DNA of 64,000 bases, taken from assembly GCF_001510895.1 (NCBI RefSeq), contig NZ_LPWA01000131.1, forward strand, positions 124,001-188,000, in the 5' to 3' direction. The stretch is from Mesorhizobium loti. Lineage in GTDB: Bacteria; Pseudomonadota; Alphaproteobacteria; Rhizobiales; Rhizobiaceae. Below, piece by piece: positions 1 to 8,877 of this stretch (positions are counted from its first letter, which is position 1; the number at the start of each line of letters is the position of its first letter). The notes under the pieces are model-generated. The model was not told the origin of the DNA. It saw nothing but the letters and a program-made list of their open reading frames with translations, and ran no database searches. The position numbers were made by a program, and so were the translations under genes.

Positions 1-751
1 GCGCATTCGCCAGATTCATGCGCGCATCGAACCGCTTGGCGAAGCGGAGGGTATCCATTTCGCCTTCGGTGCCATCAAGGTGGCGCCCAACACGCTCGAC
101 GCCCACCGCGTCATCCGCTGGGCGGGAGCCGCAAGCGAGGATGTGCAGAACCGGCTGGTGCGCCGCCTCTTCCAGCTGAATTTCGAGGAAGGCGCCGATC
201 TCGGCGATTATGCCGTGCTGACCGAGGCCGCGCGCGAAGCGGGCATGGACGCTTCGGTTGTCGAGACGCTGTTGCCGACGGACGCCGATGTCGACGCCGT
301 TCGCAACGAAATCGCCACTGCCTCGCGCATGGGCATCACCGGCGTGCCCTGCTTCCTGCTCGAAGGCAAATATGCCGTGATGGGCGCGCAGGACGCCGAC
401 ACGCTCGCCGACGCCATCCGCCAGGTCGCCCAGGCCAAGCGCGCGGCGAGCTGGAAGCCGCGGGCTGACCTGAAGTTTTGCCGTCGCGTTCGCCGGGGCT
501 CCTGGTCAAAGTCGCCGGCCCTTCGGCCCAAAATCACCGTATACAGCTCGGCTCGACCCAAGTGGACGCCCCGCCATGGGCCCAGAAATGACGGTTGGAG
601 TGAATCGAGGGCGGCGGTTTTCGAGCATTCCAGTTGCCGCCCAATAGCGAAACCGGGTCGGGCGGCATGTTATTTCGTTCACAAAGCCGTGTTTTTAGTT
701 TCCGTAGGGGAAAGTCGGCAACGCCTCCGACCGTTACCATCAACCTCCTGA
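1..751 (+). CDS. DsbA/FrnE-family thiol oxidoreductase, 3' part
   Basis: The gene enters the window already open, so its N-terminal part with the expected CXXC site is missing. The visible portion matches the C-terminal half of FrnE-type DsbA proteins: the helical insertion (NTLDAHRVIRWA), then the thioredoxin-fold return with the cis-Pro motif GVPCFLLEGKYAVMGAQ. The family normally ends soon after AQAKRAA. Here the frame runs about 90 more residues of arginine- and serine-rich non-family sequence to 751. Shifting by one base near 449 gives the ending RAAELEAAG followed by a stop at 466-468, a far more natural terminus. I infer one lost base there and a true end at 468. Family assignment is secure; the 3' end as read is doubtful. 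Confidence 0.8.
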   Translation, partial: RIRQIHARIEPLGEAEGIHFAFGAIKVAPNTLDAHRVIRWAGAASEDVQNRLVRRLFQLNFEEGADLGDYAVLTEAAREAGMDASVVETLLPTDADVDAVRNEIATASRMGITGVPCFLLEGKYAVMGAQDADTLADAIRQVAQAKRAASWKPRADLKFCRRVRRGSWSKSPALRPKITVYSSARPKWTPRHGPRNDGWSESRAAVFEHSSCRPIAKPGRAACYFVHKAVFLVSVGESRQRLRPLPSTS

Positions 752-905
752 AATAAAACACAGAATCCCTGCTGAAGGCAACCAGCCGTCAATGCTTTCC
801 TGTTGCCTTCATGCCACTGTGAGTAACCCTGTTCACATTCGGGGGGCAGAAAATTAATGGAAAATGATCAATTGGTGTTACCATATGTAACAAAACAAGA
901 AAGGT

Positions 906-2900
906 TTGGGCGGGATCGTGATTCGGGTCGGCAGACCGCGACGTACAGTACCGGCAGAACTACCCAGCGAGGCGGCAAAGCCCTCGCGCCTGACGCCGGT
1001 ATCGTCGATGCGCACCTTCTGGGGGCTAATGCGAGCCTACTGGTTCTCCGACCGGTGGAAGGAAGCCTGGACCCTCACCCTCGTCATTGCGCTGCTCACC
1101 GCGCTCTCCAGCAAGGCAGGCGTCTGGTTTGCCATGGCGTCCGGCGAGCTGGTGAATTCGATCGCCTTCTTCCACGACGCCGCCAACACCAATCCGCTGC
1201 AGACGCTTCTGACCAATGCCGGCATATTGATGCTTCTGGTCGTGCTCAAGGATGCCGGCTTCACCGGCGTGCGCAATCTCGTCTCCGCCACCTTGCACCG
1301 CAAATGGCGCGGCTGGCTGAACAGCCAGTTCAACAAGGCGCTGCTCGACGGCAACCATACCCATTTCCATGCCCAGCATGGCTCCGTGGCCGGCGGCATC
1401 GTCGCCCCCGACAACATCGACCAGCGCATCCAGGAATCGATCAAGGACATGACGGGCGGCGCGATCGGCCTCGCCATGGGCGTGCTGGGTGTCGCGACCT
1501 CGCTCTATTTCGTCGGCGAGAATCTCATCGAATCCTCGGTGGAGGTCAAAGGGCTGGAGTTTCTCGGCAGCTACGGCAGCGCTGTGCTGGCCTTCCTGGC
1601 GGTCGCCACTTACGTGCCGCTCAACACCTGGATTGCGGTCAAGCTCGGCGGCCTGCTCGAGCGCCTCAATATCCGCATGCAGCAAGCCGAAGGCAGCTAC
1701 CGCAGCGAATTGATCACCTTCCTGCGCCGCAGCTTCCACGTCGCCGCCTCGCATGGCGAGGATGTGCAAAAGACGATGCACGACCGGCTCTATGTCGACA
1801 TTGACAAGACCTGGGGGCGGCTGAACGTCGTCAACACCAGCTACATGTCGTTCGAGCTGATCTACAATTTCATCGGCGCACGGATCGTTTCCTACGGCCC
1901 CGGTCTCGTGCCGTTCATCCACAACGGCTTCGACCTAAAGGGTTACATCACCGGCTCCGAAATGGTCGCTCAACTGATCAGCCAGTGTTCGTGGTTCATC
2001 CATGTCATGCCGGCAATCGCGACGCTCAGAGCCAACAGCCAGCGCGTGACCGAGCTCGCCAACGCCGTCGAGAACGTCCAGCAGCCGCAGGAATTCTATC
2101 GCCAGACCGGCCGTTCGGACTTCAGCTACGCCGCGCAGAACCCTGTCTTCGGCCTGACCATCCAGAAGCTCGAACTGGCGCATCAGGGCGAGGACGCAAC
2201 GCCCTTCCTCAGCGCCGCCAACCTGCGCTTCCGCCGTGGTGAATGGACCTTCCTGAAGGGCGAGTCCGGTTGCGGCAAAACCTCGCTGATCAAGGCGATC
2301 AACGGCTTGTGGCCCTATGGCCGCGGCACCATCGTGTTCCCGGAAGGGGTGAGGAGCTTCTACGCCGCGCAGGAGGTCAAGCTTCAGCAGGTTTCGCTGA
2401 AGCAGCTGGTCTGCCTGCCGGGTTCCGAGAACGACCACAGCGACATGCAGGTGGCGGCCGCGCTGCACAAGGCGGGTCTCGGCGAATTCATAGAGCACCT
2501 GGCCGATGAGAGCCGCGAGGGCAAGATCTGGGATCAGGTCCTGTCCGGCGGCCAGAAGCAGAAGCTGGTGGTCGCCCGCATCATCCTGCAGCAGCCTGGG
2601 CTGCTGTTCCTCGACGAAGCGACCGGCGCGCTCGACCCCGAAGGCAAGATCGCCTTCCACGGGGCGATCAAGGCCAACTGCCCCGATGTCACGGTGATCA
2701 GCGTCATGCACGAGGCAGTGCCGCCGCGATCGCTCTCCGGAGAAGAATTCTATCACAGCGTCGTCGCGATCGCCGACGGCGTTGCGACCAAGAAGCCGCT
2801 GGTCCCCACCCTGCCGCGCGAGCTCACGACCATCCTCGCCCAGCCGCCCAGGCCGGCCGAGGACAAATGGCTGCGCTTCCGCCGGCTGAAGCAGAAATAG
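906..2900 (+). CDS. BacA/YddA-like ABC transporter, fused permease and ATPase
   Basis: A 664-residue half-transporter. The N-terminal membrane domain belongs to the ABC_membrane_2/SbmA-BacA class: several hydrophobic helices between residues about 45 and 370, with RAYWFSDRWKEAW near the start typical of the group. The C-terminal ATPase has Walker A GESGCGKTSL, signature LSGGQKQK, Walker B LLFLDEAT and an H-loop SVMHE. Relatives (YddA, rhizobial BacA-related proteins) move peptides or very-long-chain lipids across the inner membrane; the substrate here is unknown. The open frame starts at TTG 906; GTG 918 and ATG 1008 are alternatives. ATG 1008 leaves the membrane domain intact. The upstream 855-905 stretch is AT-rich and probably holds the promoter. 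Confidence 0.85.
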   Translation: MGGIVIRVGRPRRTVPAELPSEAAKPSRLTPVSSMRTFWGLMRAYWFSDRWKEAWTLTLVIALLTALSSKAGVWFAMASGELVNSIAFFHDAANTNPLQTLLTNAGILMLLVVLKDAGFTGVRNLVSATLHRKWRGWLNSQFNKALLDGNHTHFHAQHGSVAGGIVAPDNIDQRIQESIKDMTGGAIGLAMGVLGVATSLYFVGENLIESSVEVKGLEFLGSYGSAVLAFLAVATYVPLNTWIAVKLGGLLERLNIRMQQAEGSYRSELITFLRRSFHVAASHGEDVQKTMHDRLYVDIDKTWGRLNVVNTSYMSFELIYNFIGARIVSYGPGLVPFIHNGFDLKGYITGSEMVAQLISQCSWFIHVMPAIATLRANSQRVTELANAVENVQQPQEFYRQTGRSDFSYAAQNPVFGLTIQKLELAHQGEDATPFLSAANLRFRRGEWTFLKGESGCGKTSLIKAINGLWPYGRGTIVFPEGVRSFYAAQEVKLQQVSLKQLVCLPGSENDHSDMQVAAALHKAGLGEFIEHLADESREGKIWDQVLSGGQKQKLVVARIILQQPGLLFLDEATGALDPEGKIAFHGAIKANCPDVTVISVMHEAVPPRSLSGEEFYHSVVAIADGVATKKPLVPTLPRELTTILAQPPRPAEDKWLRFRRLKQK

Positions 2901-3180
2901 CAGTCATACCAAGCCTTTGACCGGTCGGCGTGGTTCGACCGCCATTGCCGTTGATCACGGTCTCGCGATCCGGCGGCCCTTCGCTCATTTTCCGCTCCTC
3001 CCACGATTGACTCGGCAAAACGCGCTCTTATGTTGCGCCCGCTTGCTGATTTCCAACTCGAACCCCGCGAGCAGAAAGGTCAACCCGCCATGCCTGGCGA
3101 CAGTCACAGTCGAACGCAACCGCCGTCCGCCTTGACGTGACCTGACGGCTCACGTCCTGCCGGACGGCAAGGAGTGAGCC

Positions 3181-4545
3181 ATGAACGAATTCGCACCCGT
3201 ATTGGACGACGAAGCGATCGCCGTCGCCCGTGTTCTTGCCAACGATCACGTCGCGGACGTCGTCGAAGCCCTCAACCGCGAACCCCATGAGACGGCCGTC
3301 GAGCTGCTCTGCGCGGTCCCGTTCGAGCGGCTGGTCGAAATCTTCGACCAGCCGGAGCTCGAAAACGCGCCGGAGCTCACCGAAGCCCTGCCGCGTTCCA
3401 AGGCGAGCAAGCTTTTGACCGCCATGTCAGTCGACCGCGCGGCCGACATCTTGCGCGAGTTGGACGAGCCAGCCCGTTCCGAGCTGCTCGGCGCGCTTGC
3501 CCCGCCGCTGCGCGCCACGCTGCTTTCCATTCTCGGCTATCCCGAAGGCAGCGCCGCCTCGATCATGACGACGGAATTCGTCAGCGTGCCTTCGGACTGG
3601 ACCGTCGGCCGCACGCTCGACTACATCCGCAAGGTCGAGCGGACGCGCGAGACCGTTTATGCGATCTACATCGTCGATCCGGAGACGCAGCTCCTGCTGC
3701 GGGCGACCGGCTTGCGCCGGCTGATCACCGGCGAGCCGCAGGACATGATCCTGTCGGTGGCGCCGGATCGCATGCCGGTGACGGTTACGCCGCTCACCGA
3801 TCGCGAGACGCTGGCGCAGACCATCTCCAAATACGACCTGCTTGCCTTGCCGGTTGTGGATCACGGCAGGATCCTCGGCATCGTCACCGTCGACGACATC
3901 ATCGACACGATGGTCGAGGAGACGACCGAGGACGTGCATCGTTTCGGCGGCATGGAGGCGCTGGACGAGCCCTATATGAAGATGGGCTTCCTCGCCATGA
4001 TCCAGAAGCGGGCCGGCTGGCTCTGCGCGCTGTTCCTCAGCGAGATGCTGACGGCCAACGCCATGCAAAGCTACGAAGGCGAGTTGGAAAAGGCGATCGT
4101 GCTCACGCTCTTCATCCCGCTGATCATGAGCTCGGGCGGCAATTCCGGCTCGCAGGCCACCTCGCTGGTCATCCGCGCGCTGGCGCTGCGCGAGATCGGC
4201 CTGCGCGACTGGTGGCGAGTGGCGCTGCGTGAGCTGCCGACCGGCCTGGTGCTCGGCTCCATCCTCGGCGTCGTCGGCATCTGCCGCATCATGCTCTGGC
4301 AGTATCTTGGCCTCTACGACTACGGCCCGCACTGGATGCTGATTGCGGCAACGGTGGGCGCCGCGCTGGTCGGTATCGTCACCTTCGGATCGCTGTCGGG
4401 ATCGATGCTGCCATTCGCACTGAAAAGAATCGGCTTTGACCCTGCCAGCGCCTCCGCGCCGTTCGTCGCCACGCTGGTCGATGTCACCGGCCTGGTTATC
4501 TACTTTTCTGTAGCGCTGGTGATCCTGCGCGGCACCCTGCTTTGA
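3181..4545 (+). CDS. mgtE: Magnesium transporter MgtE
   Basis: 454 residues with the full MgtE architecture. A helical N-domain of MgtE repeats (about 1-125) is followed by two CBS domains (about 130-250; note DGIL-like HGRILGIVTVDDIID at the second) and five C-terminal membrane helices carrying the Mg2+ pore motif SSGGNSGSQATSL. It imports Mg2+ across the inner membrane and is gated by cytosolic Mg2+ through the N and CBS domains. An excellent ribosome site (AAGGAG) sits 7 bases before the ATG. The 280 bp upstream (2901-3180) contain no convincing gene and presumably carry the promoter and leader. The gene ends at a hairpin shared with the convergent gor. Confidence 0.95.
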   Translation: MNEFAPVLDDEAIAVARVLANDHVADVVEALNREPHETAVELLCAVPFERLVEIFDQPELENAPELTEALPRSKASKLLTAMSVDRAADILRELDEPARSELLGALAPPLRATLLSILGYPEGSAASIMTTEFVSVPSDWTVGRTLDYIRKVERTRETVYAIYIVDPETQLLLRATGLRRLITGEPQDMILSVAPDRMPVTVTPLTDRETLAQTISKYDLLALPVVDHGRILGIVTVDDIIDTMVEETTEDVHRFGGMEALDEPYMKMGFLAMIQKRAGWLCALFLSEMLTANAMQSYEGELEKAIVLTLFIPLIMSSGGNSGSQATSLVIRALALREIGLRDWWRVALRELPTGLVLGSILGVVGICRIMLWQYLGLYDYGPHWMLIAATVGAALVGIVTFGSLSGSMLPFALKRIGFDPASASAPFVATLVDVTGLVIYFSVALVILRGTLL

Positions 4546-4557
4546 ACTTGGGTATCA

Positions 4558-4582
4558 CCGCCGCCGGCCTTGCCGGCGGCGG
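4558..4582. terminator. Hairpin between convergent mgtE and gor
   Basis: A perfect 11-bp inverted repeat (CCGCCGCCGGC, loop CTT, GCCGGCGGCGG) lies in the 51-bp gap between the two convergent stop codons. It has no long T tract on either strand, so it may act as a weak bidirectional terminator or as an mRNA 3'-end stabiliser. Confidence 0.55.
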
Positions 4583-4596
4583 CTCCAATTCACGGC

Positions 4597-5985
4597 TCAG
4601 ACACGCTCGCCGTTCTTCACGCGGTAGGTCGGCTTGTACATGGTGACCAGTTCCTCGGCCGCGGTTGGATGGACCGCCATAGTGCGGTCGAAATCGTCCT
4701 TGGTGAGCCCTGCCTTCAACGGGATGCCGAGGAGCTGCGCCATCTCGCCGGCGTCGGGGCCGAGAATATGGGCTCCGAGCACTTTCCTCGATACGCCGTC
4801 GACCACCAGCTTCATCAGCATCTTCTCGTCGCGGCCGGACAGCGTGTGGCGCATCGGACGGAACGAGGCGCGATAAACCTCGATATCGGCAAAGCGCTTG
4901 ACCGCCTCGTCCTCGGACAGGCCAACCGTGCCGATCTCGGGCTGCGAGAACACGGCCGTCGGGATGGTGTCGTGGTCCGGCGAGGTCGGATTGCCCTTGA
5001 AGGCGGTCTCGATGAAACACATCGCTTCGTGAATGGCCACCGGCGTCAGTTGCACGCGGTGGGTGACGTCGCCGATCGCCCAGATGTTGTCGATATTGGT
5101 GCGGGAATATTGGTCGACGATGATCGCGCCCGTCTTGCCGAGCTCCACGCCGACGCCTTCGAGTCCGATATTCTCCGTGTTAGGGATGCGGCCGATCGCC
5201 AGCATCACCTGGTCGACCGTCAGCTTCTGGCCGCCGGAGAGCAGCACGTCCAGCCTGCCATCCGGGTTCTTGCGCACCCGCTCGGAAACCGCGTGGCAGA
5301 GGATCCTGATCCCCTTCTTCTCCATCGTCTCGTGCAGCGAGCGGCGAAGGTCCATGTCGAAACGGCTGAGGATTTCCTGGCCGCGGTAGACAAGCGTGGT
5401 GTCTACGCCGAGCCCATGAAAGATGTTGGCGAATTCGACGGCGATGTAGCCGCCGCCCTCGATCATGATCGCCTTCGGCAATTCCTTGAGGTCGAAGGCT
5501 TCGTTGGAGAAGATGCAGTATTCGTGGCCGGAAAGCGCAGGATGCGGCGCCGGACGGCCGCCGGTGGCGATCAGGATCTGATCGGCGCTGACGGTGCGGT
5601 CTTCGGCAGTGAGATAAACAGAATGCGGATCGACCAGCACGGCGCGCGAGTGGAAGGTCTCGCCGCCCGCGCCCTCGACATTCTTCTTGTAGATCGCCTC
5701 CAGCCTGGCGATCTCCTTGTCCTTGTTGGCGACCAGGGTCGGCCAGTCGAAGCTTGCTTCGGGCACTGTCCAGCCATAGCCGGCGGCATCAGTGAAATGC
5801 TCAGGGAACTGTGAGGCATAGACATAGAGCTTCTTCGGCACGCAGCCGCGGATGACGCAGGTGCCGCCGTAGCGATATTCCTCGGCGATGGCGACGCGCT
5901 TGCCGAGGGACGCCGCCATACGGGCCGCCCTCACCCCGCCGGAACCACCGCCGATGACGAAAAGATCATAGTCGTAACCGGCCAT
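4597..5985 (-). CDS. gor: Glutathione-disulfide reductase
   Basis: 462 residues. The N-terminal FAD-binding motif is GGGSGGVRAARMAA and the redox-active disulfide is GGTCVIRGCVPKKL, the CxxxxC signature of glutathione reductases. The NADPH domain follows (IEGGGYIAVEFA), then the dimerisation domain with HPTAAEELVTMY, which carries the catalytic His-Glu pair. It reduces GSSG with NADPH in the cytoplasm. The start at 5985 is chosen because AGGAG lies about 9 bases upstream and the protein then begins MAGYDYDLFVIGGG as in the family; the frame is open 19 codons further up. The start overlaps the nominal 3' end of the DUF2059 gene by 55 bp, probably an artefact of that gene's 3' end. Confidence 0.95.
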   Translation of the reverse strand: MAGYDYDLFVIGGGSGGVRAARMAASLGKRVAIAEEYRYGGTCVIRGCVPKKLYVYASQFPEHFTDAAGYGWTVPEASFDWPTLVANKDKEIARLEAIYKKNVEGAGGETFHSRAVLVDPHSVYLTAEDRTVSADQILIATGGRPAPHPALSGHEYCIFSNEAFDLKELPKAIMIEGGGYIAVEFANIFHGLGVDTTLVYRGQEILSRFDMDLRRSLHETMEKKGIRILCHAVSERVRKNPDGRLDVLLSGGQKLTVDQVMLAIGRIPNTENIGLEGVGVELGKTGAIIVDQYSRTNIDNIWAIGDVTHRVQLTPVAIHEAMCFIETAFKGNPTSPDHDTIPTAVFSQPEIGTVGLSEDEAVKRFADIEVYRASFRPMRHTLSGRDEKMLMKLVVDGVSRKVLGAHILGPDAGEMAQLLGIPLKAGLTKDDFDRTMAVHPTAAEELVTMYKPTYRVKNGERV

Positions 5986-6737
5986 CGGATGGGCTCCTGG
6001 GAAATGAAAAGGCTGCGCCAGAGGTAGGCTGCCAGGCGCCAAAAGAAAAGCCCGGGAAACCCGGGCTCTTCTGATCCAGCGGCCGTGACCGGCTGAAATG
6101 GCTGTATAGGATCAGTCTGCGAATTGTCGGCAGGGGCCGAACCGTCGGCGGGGGCCGAACCGTCAGCCGGAGCAGAGTTGTCGGAGCCGTCGGCGGGAGC
6201 GGTCGCATCCTGCGCAGGCTTGGCCGGCGCCGCCGCCTTGGCGGCAGCGGCGAGCGTTTCGCCGACCTGCTGGGCGAGATCGCGGGCGACGCCGTTCTGC
6301 CAGATGTCGGCCGCCTTCACGAGGTCGCGCGTGACCGCCGGACCGCTGTCGAGCAGCTTCTTGCCGGCATCCGAGCTGTAGAAGGTTGCGATATCGTTGA
6401 GGTCCTTCTCGGAGAAGACCTTGGCATAGGCAAGCGCCGCCTCCTTCTCGAGGTCGGCGCGCCGCGAAGCCAGGCCGATCGCCTTCTCGGTGACGGTCTT
6501 GCCGATCAGCTCCTGCATGTCGGGGTTCTTCTGGATCAGCTGGTTCTCGAGCGCGGCGGCAGCCTGCGGCAGGATGTTGTCGAACGGGTCCGTGGCGTGG
6601 ATCGCGACAACTGCGGCCCGCGCAGCCTTGAGATGCGATTCGCTGATATCCTGCGAAAACGCCGGCGAGGACAGGGCAAGGACGACTGAGGCCGCCAGAA
6701 GCGTCGAAAGGCGGCGAACCCGTTTATGCAACATCAT
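5931..6737 (-). CDS. DUF2059 secreted protein with APADGS repeats
   Basis: A periplasmic protein of unknown function. A Sec signal peptide (LSTLLAASVVLALSSPAFSQ) is followed by the helical DUF2059 domain with its FYSSDAGKKLLDSGPAVT motif. An Ala/Pro/Asp/Gly/Ser tail follows, in which an approximately 18-base unit encoding APADGS repeats. As read, the frame passes through a strong terminator hairpin (6041-6067) and into gor to stop at 5931. A one-base shift would stop it at 6112, just before the hairpin, which is the likelier true end (about 208 residues). Start: two adjacent ATGs at 6737 and 6734 behind GGGAG. The start overlaps the 3' end of rpiA by 14 bp, so the two are probably co-translated. 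Confidence 0.75.
   Translation of the reverse strand: MMLHKRVRRLSTLLAASVVLALSSPAFSQDISESHLKAARAAVVAIHATDPFDNILPQAAAALENQLIQKNPDMQELIGKTVTEKAIGLASRRADLEKEAALAYAKVFSEKDLNDIATFYSSDAGKKLLDSGPAVTRDLVKAADIWQNGVARDLAQQVGETLAAAAKAAAPAKPAQDATAPADGSDNSAPADGSAPADGSAPADNSQTDPIQPFQPVTAAGSEEPGFPGLFFWRLAAYLWRSLFISQEPIRWPVTTMIFSSSAVVPAG
6041..6067 (-). terminator. Intrinsic terminator of the rpiA-DUF2059 operon
   Basis: An 8-bp perfect stem (AGCCCGGG, loop of three, CCCGGGCT) is followed on the minus strand by TTTTCTTTT, a textbook rho-independent terminator. It lies inside the nominal DUF2059 reading frame, which argues that the frame as read is wrong at its end. Confidence 0.8.
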
Positions 6738-7455
6738 GGTTGGTAGAACTCCCTGGTTTTCGGGCGACATGGACGGTTTGGATGCCGTCGCCGCCGGCGA
6801 TGATGGCCGTTGACGCCAGCCCGATGAATAGACCGTGCTCGACAACGCCTGGAATGGCGAAGAGAGCATTCGAAAGCGCTCTTGTATCCGGAATGCGGCC
6901 AAAAGATGCATCGAGGATAAAGTGGCCGCCGTCTGTAACAAATGGCTGCCCCCCCGTCATCCTCAATGTAACCGGGCCGGCAAGGCCGAGGCTTGCCGCG
7001 GCCGTGCGAACCGCGATCTCGGTGGCGCGCAGGCCGAACTTGTTGACTTCGATCGGCAGCGGGAAGCGGCCGAGGGTCTCGACCATCTTGGATTGGTCGG
7101 CAATCACGATCATACGCTCGGACGCCGCCGCGACGATCTTTTCGCGCAACAGCGCCCCGCCGCCGCCTTTGATCAGCGTCAGCGAAGGGTCAATCTCGTC
7201 GGCGCCGTCGATGGTGAGGTCCAACTCGGGCGTTTCCTCCAGCGTCGACAGCGGCACGCCGAGTTCGCGGCAGAGTGCCGCGGTGCGCTCGGATGTGGGT
7301 ACGCCGATGACGGTGAGACCGGTCGCGACTTTTTCGGCCAGCAGCCGGACGAACTCGTCGGCGGTCGTGCCGGTGCCGATGCCGAGCCGCATGCCGCTGC
7401 TGACATGGGCGAGCGCCGCCCGCGCGGCCTCGACCTTCAACTGCCTTGCATCCAT
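6724..7455 (-). CDS. rpiA: Ribose-5-phosphate isomerase A
   Basis: 243 residues, normal length for RpiA. Signature motifs are GIGTGTTADEFV near the N terminus (phosphate loop), DGADEID (catalytic Asp pair), KGGGGALLREKIVA and a GGQPFVTDGGHFI segment. It interconverts ribose-5-phosphate and ribulose-5-phosphate in the non-oxidative pentose phosphate pathway. The ATG at 7455 (MDARQLKVEAARAAL) is preferred; the 35 in-frame residues upstream have no family resemblance. Its end overlaps the start of the DUF2059 gene, so it is the first gene of a two-gene operon. It is divergent from gph, so the promoters lie in about 150 bp between them. Confidence 0.95.
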   Translation of the reverse strand: MDARQLKVEAARAALAHVSSGMRLGIGTGTTADEFVRLLAEKVATGLTVIGVPTSERTAALCRELGVPLSTLEETPELDLTIDGADEIDPSLTLIKGGGGALLREKIVAAASERMIVIADQSKMVETLGRFPLPIEVNKFGLRATEIAVRTAAASLGLAGPVTLRMTGGQPFVTDGGHFILDASFGRIPDTRALSNALFAIPGVVEHGLFIGLASTAIIAGGDGIQTVHVARKPGSSTNHDVA

Positions 7456-7608
7456 GCCGCTCTTGTCCCGATTTCCGTGATTTGGCGCGCGTCCTAGCAT
7501 TTTTGCCTGCCCCGTCAAAGGCTCTGCCTGTGGATCGATAGAGGCTGCTTGCTTGACCACCGCGCAGCTTGTATCGGCTGCGGCACTTCAACCGCTGCAG
7601 GACTGGCC

Positions 7609-8289
7609 ATGACCCGACCGATCATTGTGTTCGACCTCGACGGGACGCTAATCGATACCGCGCCGGACCTGCTCGACAGCCTCAATCACAGCCTGGCGGC
7701 CGGGGAACTTCCTGCAGTCGACGAGGCCGGCTTCCGGCGCTTCGTCGGCCACGGCGGCCGCGTCATGATCGAGCGGGCGCATGCGGCGCAGAACAAGGCG
7801 CTGATGGCGGAAGAGCACGACCGGCTACTAAAACTCTTCCTCGACCATTACACGATCAACATTCCGGGCAAGTCGCGCCCCTACCCCGGTGTCGTCGCGG
7901 CGCTCGACCGCTTCCGGGCCGCCGGCTACCTGATGGCGGTCTGCACCAACAAATACGAAGCGAATTCGGTGGCGCTGATCGGCGCACTTGGCTTGGAGAA
8001 CTACTTCGCGGCGATCTGCGGCCAGGACACCTTTGCGTTCCGCAAGCCCGACCCGCGCCACCTGACCGAGACGATCAAGCTGGCCGGCGGCGATCCGAAT
8101 ACCGCCGTGATGGTCGGCGATTCGCAGACCGACATCGACACCGCCAAGGCCGCCGGCGTTCCGGTGGTTGCGGTCGATTTCGGCTATACGGACCGCCATG
8201 TGCGCGAGTTCGAGCCGACGCTGGTGATCTCGCATTTCGACACGTTGACGCCGGAATTGGCCGAACGGCTGATCGCGGCGGCGCGCTGA
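7609..8289 (+). CDS. gph: Phosphoglycolate phosphatase, HAD family
   Basis: 226 residues with all four haloacid-dehalogenase motifs: FDLDGTLIDTAPD (nucleophile Asp and acid Asp), CTNK (motif II Thr), the lysine in FAFRKPDP, and GDSQTDIDTAKAAG (metal-binding Asp residues). The helical cap lies between motifs I and II, as in Gph. It hydrolyses 2-phosphoglycolate formed during DNA-end repair or oxygenase side reactions. The ATG at 7609 is chosen because the protein then begins MTRPIIVFDLDG, with the nucleophile at the usual distance; 20 upstream codons are open but unrelated. tRNA-Val follows 130 bp downstream on the same strand. Confidence 0.9.
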   Translation: MTRPIIVFDLDGTLIDTAPDLLDSLNHSLAAGELPAVDEAGFRRFVGHGGRVMIERAHAAQNKALMAEEHDRLLKLFLDHYTINIPGKSRPYPGVVAALDRFRAAGYLMAVCTNKYEANSVALIGALGLENYFAAICGQDTFAFRKPDPRHLTETIKLAGGDPNTAVMVGDSQTDIDTAKAAGVPVVAVDFGYTDRHVREFEPTLVISHFDTLTPELAERLIAAAR

Positions 8290-8418
8290 GCGCCAAGTCC
8301 AGATCGAGCCCGCGAGAAATCAGGAAATCAATCCGCAGGATAACGTCGGCACATCGCCTTGACTTCGCGCGCCTGCCTCCCTTATATCGCGGCTCGCTTC
8401 GGCCTTCGGGCCGTAGGC

Positions 8419-8493
8419 GGGCGATTAGCTCAGCGGGAGAGCACACCCTTCACACGGGTGGGGTCGCAGGTTCAATCCCTGCATCGCCCACCA
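8419..8493 (+). tRNA. tRNA-Val (anticodon CAC)
   Basis: A full cloverleaf is readable. The acceptor arms GGGCGAT (8419-8425) and ATCGCCC (8483-8489) pair perfectly. The D arm contains TTAGCTCAGCGGGAGAGC. The anticodon stem CACCC/GGGTG encloses loop TTCACAC, with anticodon CAC at 8451-8453. The T arm carries GGTTCAATCC. The CCA tail is encoded (8491-8493). A 7-bp stem (ATCCAAC/GTTGGAT) follows immediately at 8493-8517 and could end transcription. Confidence 0.97.
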
Positions 8494-8564
8494 TCCAACT
8501 TCCTGAGAACGTTGGATGATCTGGCCCCATGAAACCTCTCAGAAAAATCGGCTGCCGCCAGCGC

Positions 8565-8735
8565 TCAGATCAGCCCCCTTCTCACGTTCAAATGGGTCAC
8601 CGCCGTCACCAGAATGGCGCCGGTCATGAAATAGAGCGTGGCCAGGATGTTGCCGTGGTGGAAATGAATCCCTGCAAACAGCAGGGCCATCACCACGGCC
8701 AGAAATGCGATTATGCGCGAGAATTCATCGGGCAT
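8565..8735 (-). CDS. Small two-helix membrane protein (56 aa)
   Basis: Read on the minus strand from ATG at 8735 to TGA at 8565, this gives a 56-residue protein starting MPDEFSRIIAFLAVVMALL. It has two clear hydrophobic helices (about 7-24 and 29-47) separated by a short histidine-rich turn (HFHHGN), and a basic C-terminal end (HLNVRRGLI). Composition is typical of real small inner-membrane proteins with a positive-inside tail. I do not recognise the family. No strong ribosome site is visible (CAGG about 8 bases upstream). It lies 143 bp from the 3' end of the MBL-fold gene, on the same strand. Confidence 0.55.
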   Translation of the reverse strand: MPDEFSRIIAFLAVVMALLFAGIHFHHGNILATLYFMTGAILVTAVTHLNVRRGLI

Positions 8736-8877
8736 GGGGCAACCTGTTGAAAGTGATGTGGATGGCCGCCCTCAATCAGCCGAGCGTTCAATAGATCGAT
8801 TTTCGATTTTTCGCAATCCGCCCGATATGCACCCTGACGACGCGCCGCACGTGCTGCGCGTCACCTTGCTCGGCTCT

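Noticed and set aside
857..1804. 315-codon frame overlapping the start of the ABC transporter
   Set aside because: An Arg/His-rich alternative frame of the real gene; only its first codons lie outside, in the AT-rich promoter area.
2901..3180. Short open frames between the ABC transporter and mgtE (both strands)
   Set aside because: Arg- and Pro-rich shadow-like sequences with no ribosome site; treated as leader and promoter DNA of mgtE.
8419..8520. tRNA-Val as attachment site for an island covering the protease module
   Set aside because: No direct repeat of the tRNA 3' end was found in the following sequence, and no integrase is near.
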